A stretch of 64,000 nt of DNA from Syntrophaceae bacterium UBA4810 (GCA_002402545.1 DHGA01000061.1:4654-68653); one strand, 5' to 3'; shown: positions 8,299-15,477, counted from the stretch's first letter. Notes: generated by a model not told the origin, from the sequence alone. Numbers and translations are program-made.

Positions 8299-9102
8299 AT
8301 GATTGAACATATCAGAACTTTACAAGAAGCTCTTAATTCTCTGCAAATTGGCCTTCGTAAAATAAGATCAAAACAGATTCATCATAAAAAGATCATTGCT
8401 GCTTCAAAAAAGATAGTTGATATTTATTTTAGAGAACTTCGTGAATTTCTTTTGAGTGCCTGCAACAACACGTCTGTTATTACAGATCTGGATGCTAATA
8501 TGCAAGACCTTCTTGAAGCAACACATAAGAAGACTAGTATCGGTATTTATAAGAGCAGGGTATCAAAAATAAAAAATCTACTATTGGAAACAGAAAAACT
8601 TATCCTTTTATCAGCAAGTAATTCTAATAACAGACATCAACTTACCCCTGCTGACAGAAGGGTAATAGAGACATTAAAGAAAATTCTCCCCTCGGCTGCG
8701 TTATCGTATGAGCAAGCATTAATAGATATGGAATCGTCGCACCGCTTATCCTGGAGGGGACCAGCGACAGATTTACGTGAGGCATTAAGAGAGTGTTTAG
8801 ATCATTTAGCCCCTGATAAGGAAGTTGAAGATGCCCCCGGATTTAAACGCGAACCAAATGCAAATGGCCCCACTATGAAACAAAAAACTACATATATACT
8901 GAGGAGTAGGCAATTATCTAAGGAATCAATTAAATCAGCACAAGATTCGGTTGCACTGATTGATGAAATGCTTGGATCATTTGTCCGATCAATTTATACA
9001 CGCGCAAGTATATCAACACATACACCAACGGATAAAAAAGAAGTGGGGCGTATTTGTGATTTGGTAAGATTTGTTCTATGTGAACTATTATCAATTTCAT
9101 AA
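8299..9102 (+). CDS. Putative pPIWI-associating nuclease family protein, second gene of cassette 1
   Basis: A 267-residue protein. The first ~110 residues are helical, with coiled-coil tendency. The C-terminal ~150 residues carry the conserved run LSYEQALIDME, then SWRGPATDLREALRECLDHL, PGFK and PTMKQKTTYILRSR, ending in a helical RASISTHTPTDKKEV segment. From memory, this pattern matches the family annotated as predicted pPIWI-associating nuclease, common in defence islands and mobile cassettes. I cannot point to proven catalytic residues. Its stop lies 3 bases before the attC-like site at 9106, as is usual for integron cassettes. A defence role together with the upstream gene is an inference. 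Confidence 0.6.
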   Translation: MIEHIRTLQEALNSLQIGLRKIRSKQIHHKKIIAASKKIVDIYFRELREFLLSACNNTSVITDLDANMQDLLEATHKKTSIGIYKSRVSKIKNLLLETEKLILLSASNSNNRHQLTPADRRVIETLKKILPSAALSYEQALIDMESSHRLSWRGPATDLREALRECLDHLAPDKEVEDAPGFKREPNANGPTMKQKTTYILRSRQLSKESIKSAQDSVALIDEMLGSFVRSIYTRASISTHTPTDKKEVGRICDLVRFVLCELLSIS

Positions 9103-9105
9103 GAA

Positions 9106-9172
9106 TCCTAACCAGTCGCTAAAGCCGATCGCAGCGCCTGCGGCGCCGCTCCGGCTTAGCTTTTCGTTGGGC
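9106..9172 (+). repeat. attC-like integron recombination site 1
   Basis: A 67-base imperfect palindrome directly after the stop of the preceding gene. It begins with TCCTAAC (R'' core, one base off RYYYAAC) and ends with a perfect GTTRRRY core (GTTGGGC, 9166-9172). CGCTAAAGCCG near the left pairs with CGGCTTAGC near the right, with one extra-helical base. GC-rich complementary arms (GCAGCGCC / GGCGCCGC) lie in the middle. It shares most of its positions with the site at 10294. Confidence 0.75.
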
Positions 9173-9191
9173 AACAAAATTGAATACAATC

Positions 9192-10271
9192 ATGAAGCGA
9201 GAAAACAGGCTTTTCATAGATGAATGTGGTTATACGGGAGAAGACCTCTTTAATGAGGATCAACCCGTTTTTGTCCTAGCCAGTTTCTGGTTAGCTGAAG
9301 AATATTGCGTCGATTTAAAACACAAATATTTCTCAAAAGTAAAAGCCAAAGAGCTGAAACATTCACGTTTATCAAGATATCCCGCCCAACAAAATATGGT
9401 TATTGATTTTCTTCGTGATATAGCAAAGGAATCAGACTCAGTCAAATTTGCCATTGCCCATAAACATTATGTTCTTATAACTAAAATTGTTGACCTTCTT
9501 ATCGAACCAATGGCGTATGAAGATGGTTTAGATTTCTATCAAGATGGTCTCAATATAGCTTTTTCAAATATGCTATACATCCAAACCAAAAGACTCGCAG
9601 GAGATGATTTTTTTAAATGTATGCTCAAAAGTTTTCAGCAAATGATGAGAGAAAGGACATATCCCGCGTATGAAGCTTTTTTTAGGCCCATTTGCGAAAA
9701 AAAATTTCATAAAAAGCTTGATGAATTTTTTATTTTTCTTAAGGCACATCACGTACGATATGGCCCCAATTTTTTACGTACAATTCCGAAAGATGCGCTT
9801 GAAATTGCCTTTGCTGAAGCATTCAATTTGGTAGCTGAGTGGTCGAAATCTATTCAAGGCAATTTTTCACTTATACATGACAAATCTTCAAATATGGCCA
9901 AAAATAAAAAGGCCTGGGATAAAGTGCTTCACCCTGCGGTTCCACCCAAAGTTGTAGGCTACGACAGGAGAAAAATGTATTTTCCCATTCGGACGGAAAA
10001 ATCAGACTTCGAGAATTCATCTGATTTTGCAGGATTGCAACTTGTGGACATATTAGCAGGAGCAATGGCCAGATGTATGAAATGGAATATTCAGGGGGAA
10101 GAAGATCATGACGACTATGCGAAAGAATTGTCATCCTTTTTGCCAGAGTCATTTGGAGGACATATGCTTTGGCCTAGTACAAATGTAACTCCCAAAGATC
10201 TTGGGACAACTGGTCCAAAGGCTGAAGATGCAATACAGCATTTCATTGACTTGATCAAAGATGTTATCTAA
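9192..10271 (+). CDS. DUF3800-like protein, cassette 2
   Basis: A protein of about 359 residues. RLFIDECGYTGEDLFNEDQPVFVLASFW at the start is the DUF3800 opening (an acidic FIDExG strand), and SDFAGLQLVDILAGAMAR near residue 280 is the matching acidic C-terminal motif (LQxADxxAG type). DUF3800 members have an RNase H-like fold and often sit in mobile or defence regions; nuclease activity is suspected but not shown. A TTG at 9180 in the same frame is an alternative start; I chose the ATG at 9192. The short distance from the left cassette edge (about 25 bases) is typical of integron cassettes. Composition is AT-rich, like cassette 1. Confidence 0.75.
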   Translation: MKRENRLFIDECGYTGEDLFNEDQPVFVLASFWLAEEYCVDLKHKYFSKVKAKELKHSRLSRYPAQQNMVIDFLRDIAKESDSVKFAIAHKHYVLITKIVDLLIEPMAYEDGLDFYQDGLNIAFSNMLYIQTKRLAGDDFFKCMLKSFQQMMRERTYPAYEAFFRPICEKKFHKKLDEFFIFLKAHHVRYGPNFLRTIPKDALEIAFAEAFNLVAEWSKSIQGNFSLIHDKSSNMAKNKKAWDKVLHPAVPPKVVGYDRRKMYFPIRTEKSDFENSSDFAGLQLVDILAGAMARCMKWNIQGEEDHDDYAKELSSFLPESFGGHMLWPSTNVTPKDLGTTGPKAEDAIQHFIDLIKDVI

Positions 10272-10293
10272 CAATAATGAACTTAAGGGCAAT

Positions 10294-10357
10294 GCCCAAC
10301 ACCCGCTAAAGCCGATCGTGGCCACAAGGGCCGCTCCGGCTGAGCTTTTCGTTGGGC
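10294..10357 (+). repeat. attC-like integron recombination site 2
   Basis: A 64-base imperfect palindrome with GCCCAAC (R'') at 10294-10300 and its exact complement GTTGGGC (R') at 10351-10357. GCTAAAGCCG pairs with CGGCTGAGC with one unpaired extra base, as in real attC sites. The right 30 bases are nearly identical to those of site 1. Confidence 0.8.
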
Positions 10358-10368
10358 AGGAGAAGGAC

Positions 10369-10971
10369 ATGAAGAAGCGATGCGAGTGGTGCGGCGGTGA
10401 TCTCCTGTATATTGCCTACCACGATGAAGAGTGGGGTGTCCCTGTTCATGATGACCGCCTGTTGTTTGAGTTCCTTGTGCTGGAAGGAGCACAGGCGGGA
10501 CTAAGCTGGCTGACCATCCTGAGGAAACGGGAGAACTATCGGAAGGCGTTTGACGCCTTCGAGTGTGAGCGTGTTGCCAAATACACAGGGCATGACGTAA
10601 CGCGCTTGCTCTCGGACTCCGGAATCGTACGGAATCGGCTCAAGATCGAATCGACCATCAAGAACGCTCGCACCGTTCTTGAAATCCAGAATGAATGGGG
10701 CTCTCTGGATGCGTACTTATGGCGCTATGTTGATGGCATCCCAAAGCAGAACATGTGGAAATCTATGGCGGAGTTGCCCGCGAAGACCGAAACGTCCGAC
10801 ATGATGAGCAAGGATTTGAAGAAGCGCGGATTCAACTTCGTGGGCTCAACAATCTGCTACGCATTCATGCAGGCGGTCGGCATGGTGAACGACCACACCA
10901 CAGACTGCTTTCGCTACAGGGAGATCAAGAAGCTGAGATCGTCCAACCAGCCATCGGAAGCGACTCGCTAA
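10369..10971 (+). CDS. tag: DNA-3-methyladenine glycosylase I, cassette 3
   Basis: Base-excision repair enzyme removing 3-methyladenine. It opens with CEWCGGDLLYIAYHDEEWGVPVHDDRLLFEFLVLEGAQAGLSW (read in parts), which holds the Tag signature: YHDxEWG, the zinc ligand Cys near the N-terminus, and the QAGLSW helix. The later FVGSTICYAFMQAVGMVNDHTTDCF holds further zinc ligands (H and C). The start at 10369 follows an AGGAG; the frame extends upstream through the attC site, but that part does not resemble Tag. About 200 residues is normal. The last ten codons lie inside the next attC-like site. Codon use is GC-rich and unlike the two preceding cassettes. Confidence 0.92.
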   Translation: MKKRCEWCGGDLLYIAYHDEEWGVPVHDDRLLFEFLVLEGAQAGLSWLTILRKRENYRKAFDAFECERVAKYTGHDVTRLLSDSGIVRNRLKIESTIKNARTVLEIQNEWGSLDAYLWRYVDGIPKQNMWKSMAELPAKTETSDMMSKDLKKRGFNFVGSTICYAFMQAVGMVNDHTTDCFRYREIKKLRSSNQPSEATR

Positions 10972-11000
10972 AGCTCGCTCCTAAATGGCTAACGTTAAGG
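10941..11000 (+). repeat. Degenerate attC-like site 3 closing the array
   Basis: GTCCAAC (a good R'' core) at 10941-10947 overlaps the end of tag. AGCCAT near the left pairs with ATGGCT near the right, and the right core is GTTAAGG (10994-11000), one base off GTTRRRY. It is weaker than the other two sites, but it sits where a cassette end is expected. Confidence 0.5.
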
Positions 11001-11013
11001 GAAAAAACATATT

Positions 11014-11367
11014 ATGCAGTACACCACTGTTCCTTTGTATGTCTCTACGCCGACAATGAAGAGCCTGGGCAATGAATATACTATCTTCGAGGACAAAATA
11101 GATTTGAGGTGCAGGTATTTGTTTTTCAATAAGATAATTACCGTGAAAAAGGAGGATATCGTTTCTATCGACGTATTCAGGCCACCGGTAATCAGAACTT
11201 CGTTTAAAGCGCTAAAGCTTGATCTCGCGGATTTTTATGAGCATGTCGGCATAACCAGAAAGGGCGGCGTTTTCAGTCAATTGCGTTTTACCCCGGAAGA
11301 CCCGCAGAAATTTGTTGCCGCGGCCAAAGAGGTTTTTGATATTGCTAATAAATCAAAGGAGATTTAA
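11014..11367 (+). CDS. Small hypothetical protein, possibly PH-like
   Basis: A 117-residue soluble protein preceded by an aaggga Shine-Dalgarno. The segments YTIFEDKIDLRCRYLFFNKIITVKKEDIVSIDV and FTPEDPQKFVAAAKEVF give an alternating beta pattern closed by a helix, as in bacterial PH-like domains. The similarity is only by pattern and no function can be given. It ends 2 bases before the cupin gene and is likely co-transcribed with it. It is the first gene to the right of the cassette array. Confidence 0.6.
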   Translation: MQYTTVPLYVSTPTMKSLGNEYTIFEDKIDLRCRYLFFNKIITVKKEDIVSIDVFRPPVIRTSFKALKLDLADFYEHVGITRKGGVFSQLRFTPEDPQKFVAAAKEVFDIANKSKEI

Positions 11368-11369
11368 AC

Positions 11370-11705
11370 ATGCCCGAAAAGTTATCAGAGATAAAAGATT
11401 TGACCAATGTATTGAAGCTAAAAGATATCGTCGCCTATCAGGAGCATTCCGTGGTGAGCCGGGAATTAATCCGCAAGCCAACCGGAACGCTGAGCGTTTT
11501 TGCCTTTGACCAGGGCGAAGGCTTAAGCGAACATACCGCGCCATTTGACGCAGTGGTCTGCATCCTGGAGGGCGAAGCGCAAATCAGCATTGATAAAAAG
11601 CCCCATACGATTAAAGAAGGCGAGATGCTGATTATGCCCGCCAACAAGCCACACGCGCTGCAGGCTGTCACCAAATTCAAAATGTTATTGGTGATGATTA
11701 AATAA
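11370..11705 (+). CDS. Small cupin-domain protein
   Basis: A 111-residue single-domain cupin. The first motif region is LSEHTAPFDAVVCILEGEAQISID and the second is GEMLIMPANKPHALQAVTKFKMLLVMI. One histidine of the metal set is visible in each (EHT and PHA). A good Shine-Dalgarno (aaggag) precedes the ATG. Small cupins of this type bind a metal and may be sugar isomerases, quercetinase-like enzymes or ligand sensors; nothing here decides between these. Confidence 0.85.
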   Translation: MPEKLSEIKDLTNVLKLKDIVAYQEHSVVSRELIRKPTGTLSVFAFDQGEGLSEHTAPFDAVVCILEGEAQISIDKKPHTIKEGEMLIMPANKPHALQAVTKFKMLLVMIK

Positions 11706-11794
11706 AGATTAGGATTATTATATAAATACACTTTTTTAACATTCCAAATGTTTGGCAGCAAAACAAATGACTTGATTTTCAAAAAGATTACTTC

Positions 11795-11823
11795 TTGACA
11801 TTAGTAAACATATTGTTTATCAT
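11795..11823 (+). promoter_or_regulatory. higBA promoter with palindromic operator
   Basis: TTGACA at 11795-11800, a 17-base spacer and TATCAT at 11818-11823. A perfect palindrome TAAACA-TAT-TGTTTA covers 11805-11819, between and onto the -10 box, as expected for repression by the antitoxin. The -10 box ends 6 bases before the toxin ATG, so the transcript may begin at the start codon itself. Confidence 0.7.
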
Positions 11824-11829
11824 GCCTGC

Positions 11830-12111
11830 ATGATCAAGTCTTTTCGTTGCCGTGAAACCGAGAAGATATTTCGGCGTGAGTTTTCACATAAGTTTCCTCG
11901 AGACATCCAGCAGCGCGCCTTCATAAAACTCAACGCCCTTGATGCGGCAATAAAAATTGAAGATTTGCGTTTGCCACCTTCTAATCGGCTGGAGACATTA
12001 AAAGGAAAGCGACAGGGACAATGGAGCATCAGAATCAATGACCAATGGCGTCTTTGCTTCACATGGAAAGACGGCCATGCAGAAAACGTTGAAATCGTTG
12101 ATTATCATTAA
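11830..12111 (+). CDS. higB: HigB-type mRNA interferase toxin
   Basis: A 93-residue RelE/HigB-family ribosome-dependent endoribonuclease. The family pattern is clear: LNALDAAIKIEDLRLPPSNRLETLKGKRQGQWSIRINDQWRLCFTW (read in parts), with the basic KGKRQGQWSIRIN strand and the closing VEIVDYH. The toxin gene precedes the antitoxin gene, which is the hallmark of higBA, and 11 bases separate them. No Shine-Dalgarno precedes the ATG, which fits a leaderless transcript. Expression should be repressed through the palindrome in the promoter. Confidence 0.93.
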   Translation: MIKSFRCRETEKIFRREFSHKFPRDIQQRAFIKLNALDAAIKIEDLRLPPSNRLETLKGKRQGQWSIRINDQWRLCFTWKDGHAENVEIVDYH

Positions 12112-12122
12112 GGAGATTTAAA

Positions 12123-12425
12123 ATGGCAAAAAAACCAATAAAGCCAGTTCATCCGGGAGTTTATTTAAAAGAGTTGCTCAATGAGCTCGAGCTTTCACAG
12201 TATCGCCTCGCAAAAGAGTTGAATGTTCCGGCGATGCGTATTAATTATGTAATAAACGGCAAACGCCCCGTGAATGCATCTCTAGCTTTGAGATTGGGAA
12301 GGTATTTCAGCCAAGACCCGCGTTACTGGATCAATCTGCAGAGCCGCTACGATATGGATATAGCCGAAGACGCGCTGGAAAATAAAATCGTCCGCGAGGT
12401 TCATCCCCTGAGAATGGCAGGATAG
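12123..12425 (+). CDS. higA: HigA-type antitoxin, HTH domain
   Basis: A 100-residue antitoxin and autorepressor. The opening KPVHPGVYLKELLNELELS is the standard HigA start. A helix-turn-helix follows (SQYRLAKELNVPAMRINYVINGKRPVN), then the dimerisation end LRLGRYFSQDPRYWINLQSRYDM. Its own aaggag Shine-Dalgarno lies in the gap after higB. It is expected to bind HigB and the palindrome at 11805-11819. A strong terminator follows at 12461. Confidence 0.95.
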   Translation: MAKKPIKPVHPGVYLKELLNELELSQYRLAKELNVPAMRINYVINGKRPVNASLALRLGRYFSQDPRYWINLQSRYDMDIAEDALENKIVREVHPLRMAG

Positions 12426-12460
12426 CATAAATAATTTAGATGCTGAAATTTATTGATTGT

Positions 12461-12495
12461 GAGGCGGAGGCCTTTTGGCCGCCGCCTCTTTTTTT
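12461..12495 (+). terminator. Intrinsic terminator of higBA
   Basis: GC-rich stem GAGGCGG..CCGCCTC with inner GGCC-TTTT-GGCC pairing, followed by seven T residues. It lies 36 bases after higA and reads on the plus strand. Confidence 0.85.
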
Positions 12496-12501
12496 AATAA
12501 C

Positions 12502-13125
12502 CTAAATCCACTTAAGAATTCCCGCAAAAACAATCAGCATCAGGGCATTGACGCCAAAGAACGTGCCAATAACTATCTTCTGCGTTTTGGGCTTCCAATC
12601 GTAGGAATACATGGAGACGACAAAGAAGGGAATGTACACGGTGATAAACACGGGGATCGAGCCCCACCACGGATATACCCAGACGAAAGCGGGCGTTTTG
12701 GCCAGAAATATCTCAAAGATGGAGAAAAAGGCCGCGGCGCCCAGCGCGATAAAGAGACGGTTGTTGATGCCCAGTATTTTCTTTTTCGGTTTGGGATCGA
12801 GCAGCTTGCTGTAGACTAACCCTGCGGCGGCAAACATGATGCTGAGTTCCGCGCACACGCCTACCAGCAGCAAAAAACCCGTGCCGGTGGGAACAGTCCA
12901 GAGCGCGTGTCCGCTGAAATGCTGAATTAAAGCGTTGATAATTTCATAAAACCAGTGAACCATATACAAAGACAGGCCCGCGGCGATGCCTTTGTAATTC
13001 TTTCGCGCGTACTCATCGAAGTAAATGTAGAAGAGAAACATCAAAAGCGGAATGATATACCACTGGAAATTCTCGCCGTTTCTGAGGATCGCCAGCGCCT
13101 GTGTTGTTGCTTCGGGATTGTTCAT
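12502..13125 (-). CDS. Conserved six-helix membrane protein, unknown function
   Basis: A 207-residue protein with about six hydrophobic segments (starting at FQWYIIPLLMFLFYIYF, then GLSLYMVHWFYEIINAL, TGFLLLVGVCAELSIMFAAAGLVY in part, RLFIALGAAAFFSIFEIFL, IPVFITVYIPFFVVSMY and GVNALMLIVFAGIL). Helix 2 ends in HWFYEIINALIQHFSGHALWTVP with two histidines, and PWWG precedes helix 5. I do not recognise a family. A Shine-Dalgarno (gggagg) precedes the start. It is a single gene, convergent with higBA. Confidence 0.75.
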   Translation of the reverse strand: MNNPEATTQALAILRNGENFQWYIIPLLMFLFYIYFDEYARKNYKGIAAGLSLYMVHWFYEIINALIQHFSGHALWTVPTGTGFLLLVGVCAELSIMFAAAGLVYSKLLDPKPKKKILGINNRLFIALGAAAFFSIFEIFLAKTPAFVWVYPWWGSIPVFITVYIPFFVVSMYSYDWKPKTQKIVIGTFFGVNALMLIVFAGILKWI

Positions 13126-13363
13126 AATTGTGCCCTCCCTTTTCTGGTTTATTTCCGCATAATGTACCGATCCGCAAAGGCGGCGTCAATCGGAATTTAT
13201 ATTCTGAAATTATTCCACTTTTTTATAAATTCTCCGGCTTCATTGTTTTGTGTTCTTTTTTTTTCTTAATGAAGGTATAATCCAAAAACCTGCCAAGCGG
13301 GTATATTAATCGTTGCACAGGCGCATAGCGACTCGCCTACGCCGCAAAGGGGATAGATTGCCA

Positions 13364-14068
13364 ATGAGAACGCTCATCAATCCTTTTGGAATCATTGCGC
13401 TGGGGTTGACTTCAATATTTATCGTCGTCCAGGGATGGTCACTTCCGGAATTCTGCTGGAGCATCTGGCTGGCCGGACTTGTTTACGCATGGGGCTGTAT
13501 CCTGACAGCGCTTCTGCATATAGTTCTGACTGCCCGGTCGCAAAAAGCTTTCTACGAGCAAAAATGGCCATTTCTTCAGCGTCTTTCTCCGATGCCTTTC
13601 CTTATGTGCGTAACCGTTGCCGCCATATGTGCGGGATTTTTAGGTTTTCGCATATATACTTTTTTATTCGGTTTTTATGGCTTGTTTCTCTCTGTTTTTG
13701 CGGAAATGGAGCCTTTTTCTCTTTTCGGAAGAAATGGATTTATTAACTCAGATTTTTTCACCCCTGTGGCATACCTCTTAAATCGCTTCTGGCCCATGGC
13801 AGCAGGTGTAGTTATTGCGAACTGGGACGATTTCTTGCGTCATAACCCGTGGAAGCGTATCGTGTTACCCTTTCAAAAAGAAATAGTACGTCTGCATATC
13901 ATGATTCTTGCCTTGCCTTTTTTATCGCTTATCGCGTGGTTTATCTTCGGAGAGGCATACCAGCTAATAACCATTTTACTGCTCTTGGGACTTTTCTATC
14001 TTTTGCCCAAGAAGGCATTGATAAATCAATCGGCGAGGAAAAATGAAGTCGACAATCGCTCCCAATAG
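13364..14068 (+). CDS. Multi-pass membrane protein, unknown function
   Basis: About 234 residues with six or seven hydrophobic segments, including FGIIALGLTSIFIVVQGW, AGLVYAWGCILTALLHIVL, FLMCVTVAAICAGFLGF and LITILLLLGLFYLLP. A cytosolic or loop segment contains NWDDFLRHNPWKRI. The frame is open from 13313, but the ATG at 13364 was chosen because it has an aaaggggat upstream and begins next to the first helix. Not recognised. The 3' end lies exactly at the border of a broken aldo/keto reductase fragment on the other strand, so the C-terminus may itself be altered by the rearrangement there. Confidence 0.65.
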   Translation: MRTLINPFGIIALGLTSIFIVVQGWSLPEFCWSIWLAGLVYAWGCILTALLHIVLTARSQKAFYEQKWPFLQRLSPMPFLMCVTVAAICAGFLGFRIYTFLFGFYGLFLSVFAEMEPFSLFGRNGFINSDFFTPVAYLLNRFWPMAAGVVIANWDDFLRHNPWKRIVLPFQKEIVRLHIMILALPFLSLIAWFIFGEAYQLITILLLLGLFYLLPKKALINQSARKNEVDNRSQ

Positions 14069-14207
14069 AGAAGCCCTTGATCCGCTCCCTGCGCACGGGT
14101 TTCGGGATAACAACTATGTCGGACTGGAGCACCCACCGCAAAGCTATCTGCGACGGTTTTTTGCCGTATGCCTTGCCTGGCGCGGCCAAGCGTTGAAAGT
14201 TAATCTT
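14067..14207 (-). pseudogene. Fragment of an aldo/keto reductase gene
   Basis: Read on the minus strand, the frame encodes AYGKKPSQIALRWVLQ followed by SDIVVIPKPVRRERIKGFS. This is the near C-terminal signature of aldo/keto reductases (K-T-P-A-Q-I-x-L-R-W and V-V-I-P-K-S, where the second motif binds the NADPH phosphate). The fragment is about 46 codons, with no N-terminal barrel and no proper end. It stops at a TGA at 14208-14210 on its upstream side, exactly at the repeated promoter at 14203, and is lost downstream at the end of the membrane-protein gene. A dead remnant at a rearrangement joint. Confidence 0.65.
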
Positions 14208-14239
14208 TCATTGACACACAAAGCCGTCTGTCTTAATAT
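14203..14239 (+). promoter_or_regulatory. Shared promoter/operator, copy 1
   Basis: TTGACA (14211-14216), 17-base spacer, TAATAT (14234-14239). The whole stretch from AATCTTTCA to TGTCTTA is nearly identical to those at 18311 and 21123, including the spacer. GACA and TGTC form an inverted pair across the spacer, suggesting a repressor site rather than just a promoter. Confidence 0.7.
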
Positions 14240-14291
14240 TACAACAGTGTAAAACACTTTTTTATTTCCGGCGCATAGGCAAAACCCATCT

Positions 14292-14465
14292 ATGGATAGT
14301 CCCACAGGCGAAATCAAAGGAGTGGAATACCGCGAGGAATTTGTTGCGGTTGATGATGCGGACGGAAAACCAGGCGGTACACAAGCAAAGCAAAAATCAA
14401 TCGGCAATATCGCGAGGCACTGCATTGTTTGCATGAAAAGGAGGAATCTCAAGCATGGCAACTGA
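14292..14465 (+). pseudogene. Chimeric small ORF: duplicated 5' end of the hydrolase gene fused to unrelated sequence
   Basis: A 57-codon reading frame. Bases 14291-14359 repeat 18391-18459, the start of the alpha/beta-hydrolase gene, with only two differences, so the first ~22 residues (MDSPTGEIKGVEYREEF and on) are those of the hydrolase. The rest (DGKPGGTQAKQKSIGNIARH) is unrelated. The frame ends in a TGA that overlaps the start of the next gene, and that gene's Shine-Dalgarno lies within it, so translation of it could help translate the downstream gene. Most likely duplication debris now serving as a leader. Confidence 0.6.
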
Positions 14466-15477
14466 TTTGATCCGTTCCCGCCGGCAGGCAAACTGGACAC
14501 GCTACCTTCCCGGCCAGAAAAAAGGTCACTATGAAAGTTTTTTTCAGCGCGCCAACCACCCGACGCGCCCTCTGGCCTTCTGGATCCGTTACACCATCTT
14601 CAGCCCTCATGAACGCCCCGCGGATGCCCTGGGCGAGCTCTGGGCTGTCTATTTCGACGGCGAGAATGGCCGCCATGTTACGGTCAAAAAAGAGGTGCCT
14701 TTTCAGCAGTGCTCTTTCAGCACGGAGGGATTTTCCGCCAAAATTGCCGATGCTTTTTTAGAAAACCGCAAACTAAAAGGCGAAGCGGCTTCCGGCGGCC
14801 GTCAGATTTCCTGGAATTTACAATTTGCAGGCCAGGAAAATCCTCTCTTCTTTCTGCCGCTTAACTTATACGAAACCGGTCTCCCCAAAGCCAAAAGCCT
14901 GGTGGGTTTGCCTCTGGCCGTTTACAACGGATTGCTCACCGTGGATGGCCGGGAAATCGCCATCACTGATTGGGTGGGCAGTCAAAATCATAACTGGGGA
15001 AGCAGGCACACAGACCAGTACGCCTGGGGACAGGTGGCGGGCTTTGACGCTGACCCCGATAGTTTTCTGGAAGTGGCTACCGCGCGTATTAAAATCGGCC
15101 CCTTCTGGACGCCGTATATGACGCCGCTGGTGCTTTGCCATCAGGGGGAGGAGTTTGCCCTCAACGGCCTGACACAGATATTTCGCGCCCGGGGAATGTT
15201 TGATTACTTTACCTGGAAATTCCGATCGGAAACGGACTCTGTTTGCGTGGAGGGCACAATCACCGCGCCCAAGGAAGCTTTCGTCGGGCTCAACTACTAC
15301 AACCCGCCGGGCGGCAGCAAGCACTGCCTGAATACAAAGATCGCTTCCTGCCAGATCAAATTCACGCGCAAGCTGCAAGGCAGGACCGATGATGTAGAAA
15401 TTTTTTCCACAAAACACCGGGCTGCTTTTGAGATTTTAACCAACGACCGGGATCACGGTATCGAGATCAGCGCCTAG
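14455..15477 (+). CDS. CrtC/AttH-like lipocalin-fold protein
   Basis: A 340-residue soluble protein, beta-rich, with aromatic signatures WIRYTIFSPH, GRQISWNLQF, ITDWVGSQNHNWGSRHTDQYAWGQV (read in parts) and GLNYYNPPGGSKHCLNTKIASC. The N-H-N-W-G-x-R-H-x-D-x-Y-x-W-G core resembles the carotenoid 1,2-hydratase (CrtC) / tocopherol-cyclase-like superfamily of large lipocalin barrels. These enzymes act on hydrophobic ligands. No carotenoid genes are near, so a lipid or aromatic-acid ligand is more likely here. A strong aaggagg precedes the ATG. It is driven by copy 1 of the shared promoter. Confidence 0.55.
   Translation: MATDLIRSRRQANWTRYLPGQKKGHYESFFQRANHPTRPLAFWIRYTIFSPHERPADALGELWAVYFDGENGRHVTVKKEVPFQQCSFSTEGFSAKIADAFLENRKLKGEAASGGRQISWNLQFAGQENPLFFLPLNLYETGLPKAKSLVGLPLAVYNGLLTVDGREIAITDWVGSQNHNWGSRHTDQYAWGQVAGFDADPDSFLEVATARIKIGPFWTPYMTPLVLCHQGEEFALNGLTQIFRARGMFDYFTWKFRSETDSVCVEGTITAPKEAFVGLNYYNPPGGSKHCLNTKIASCQIKFTRKLQGRTDDVEIFSTKHRAAFEILTNDRDHGIEISA

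Larger units (their letters stand above)
7677..10994 (+). mobile_element. Integron-type gene cassette array without visible integrase
   Basis: Three consecutive cassettes, all with genes on the plus strand, are delimited by attC-like recombination sites at 9106-9172, 10294-10357 and, degenerate, 10941-11000. A possible left boundary core (GTTATGA) is at 7676-7682. In the middle cassette the logic of cassette circularisation holds exactly: its right half-site R'' (GCCCAAC) is the complement of the core formed from its own left end (GTTGGGC). Codon and base composition also change between cassettes: AT-rich in the first two, GC-rich in the third. No integrase gene or promoter-bearing attI is in the window, so this is a solo attC cluster or a remnant. 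Confidence 0.7.

Noticed and set aside
9104..9172. The inverted repeats at 9106 and 10294 as ordinary terminators
   Set aside because: No T runs; the two sites match each other in sequence, end in GTTGGGC cores, and follow the attC pattern of bulged paired arms.
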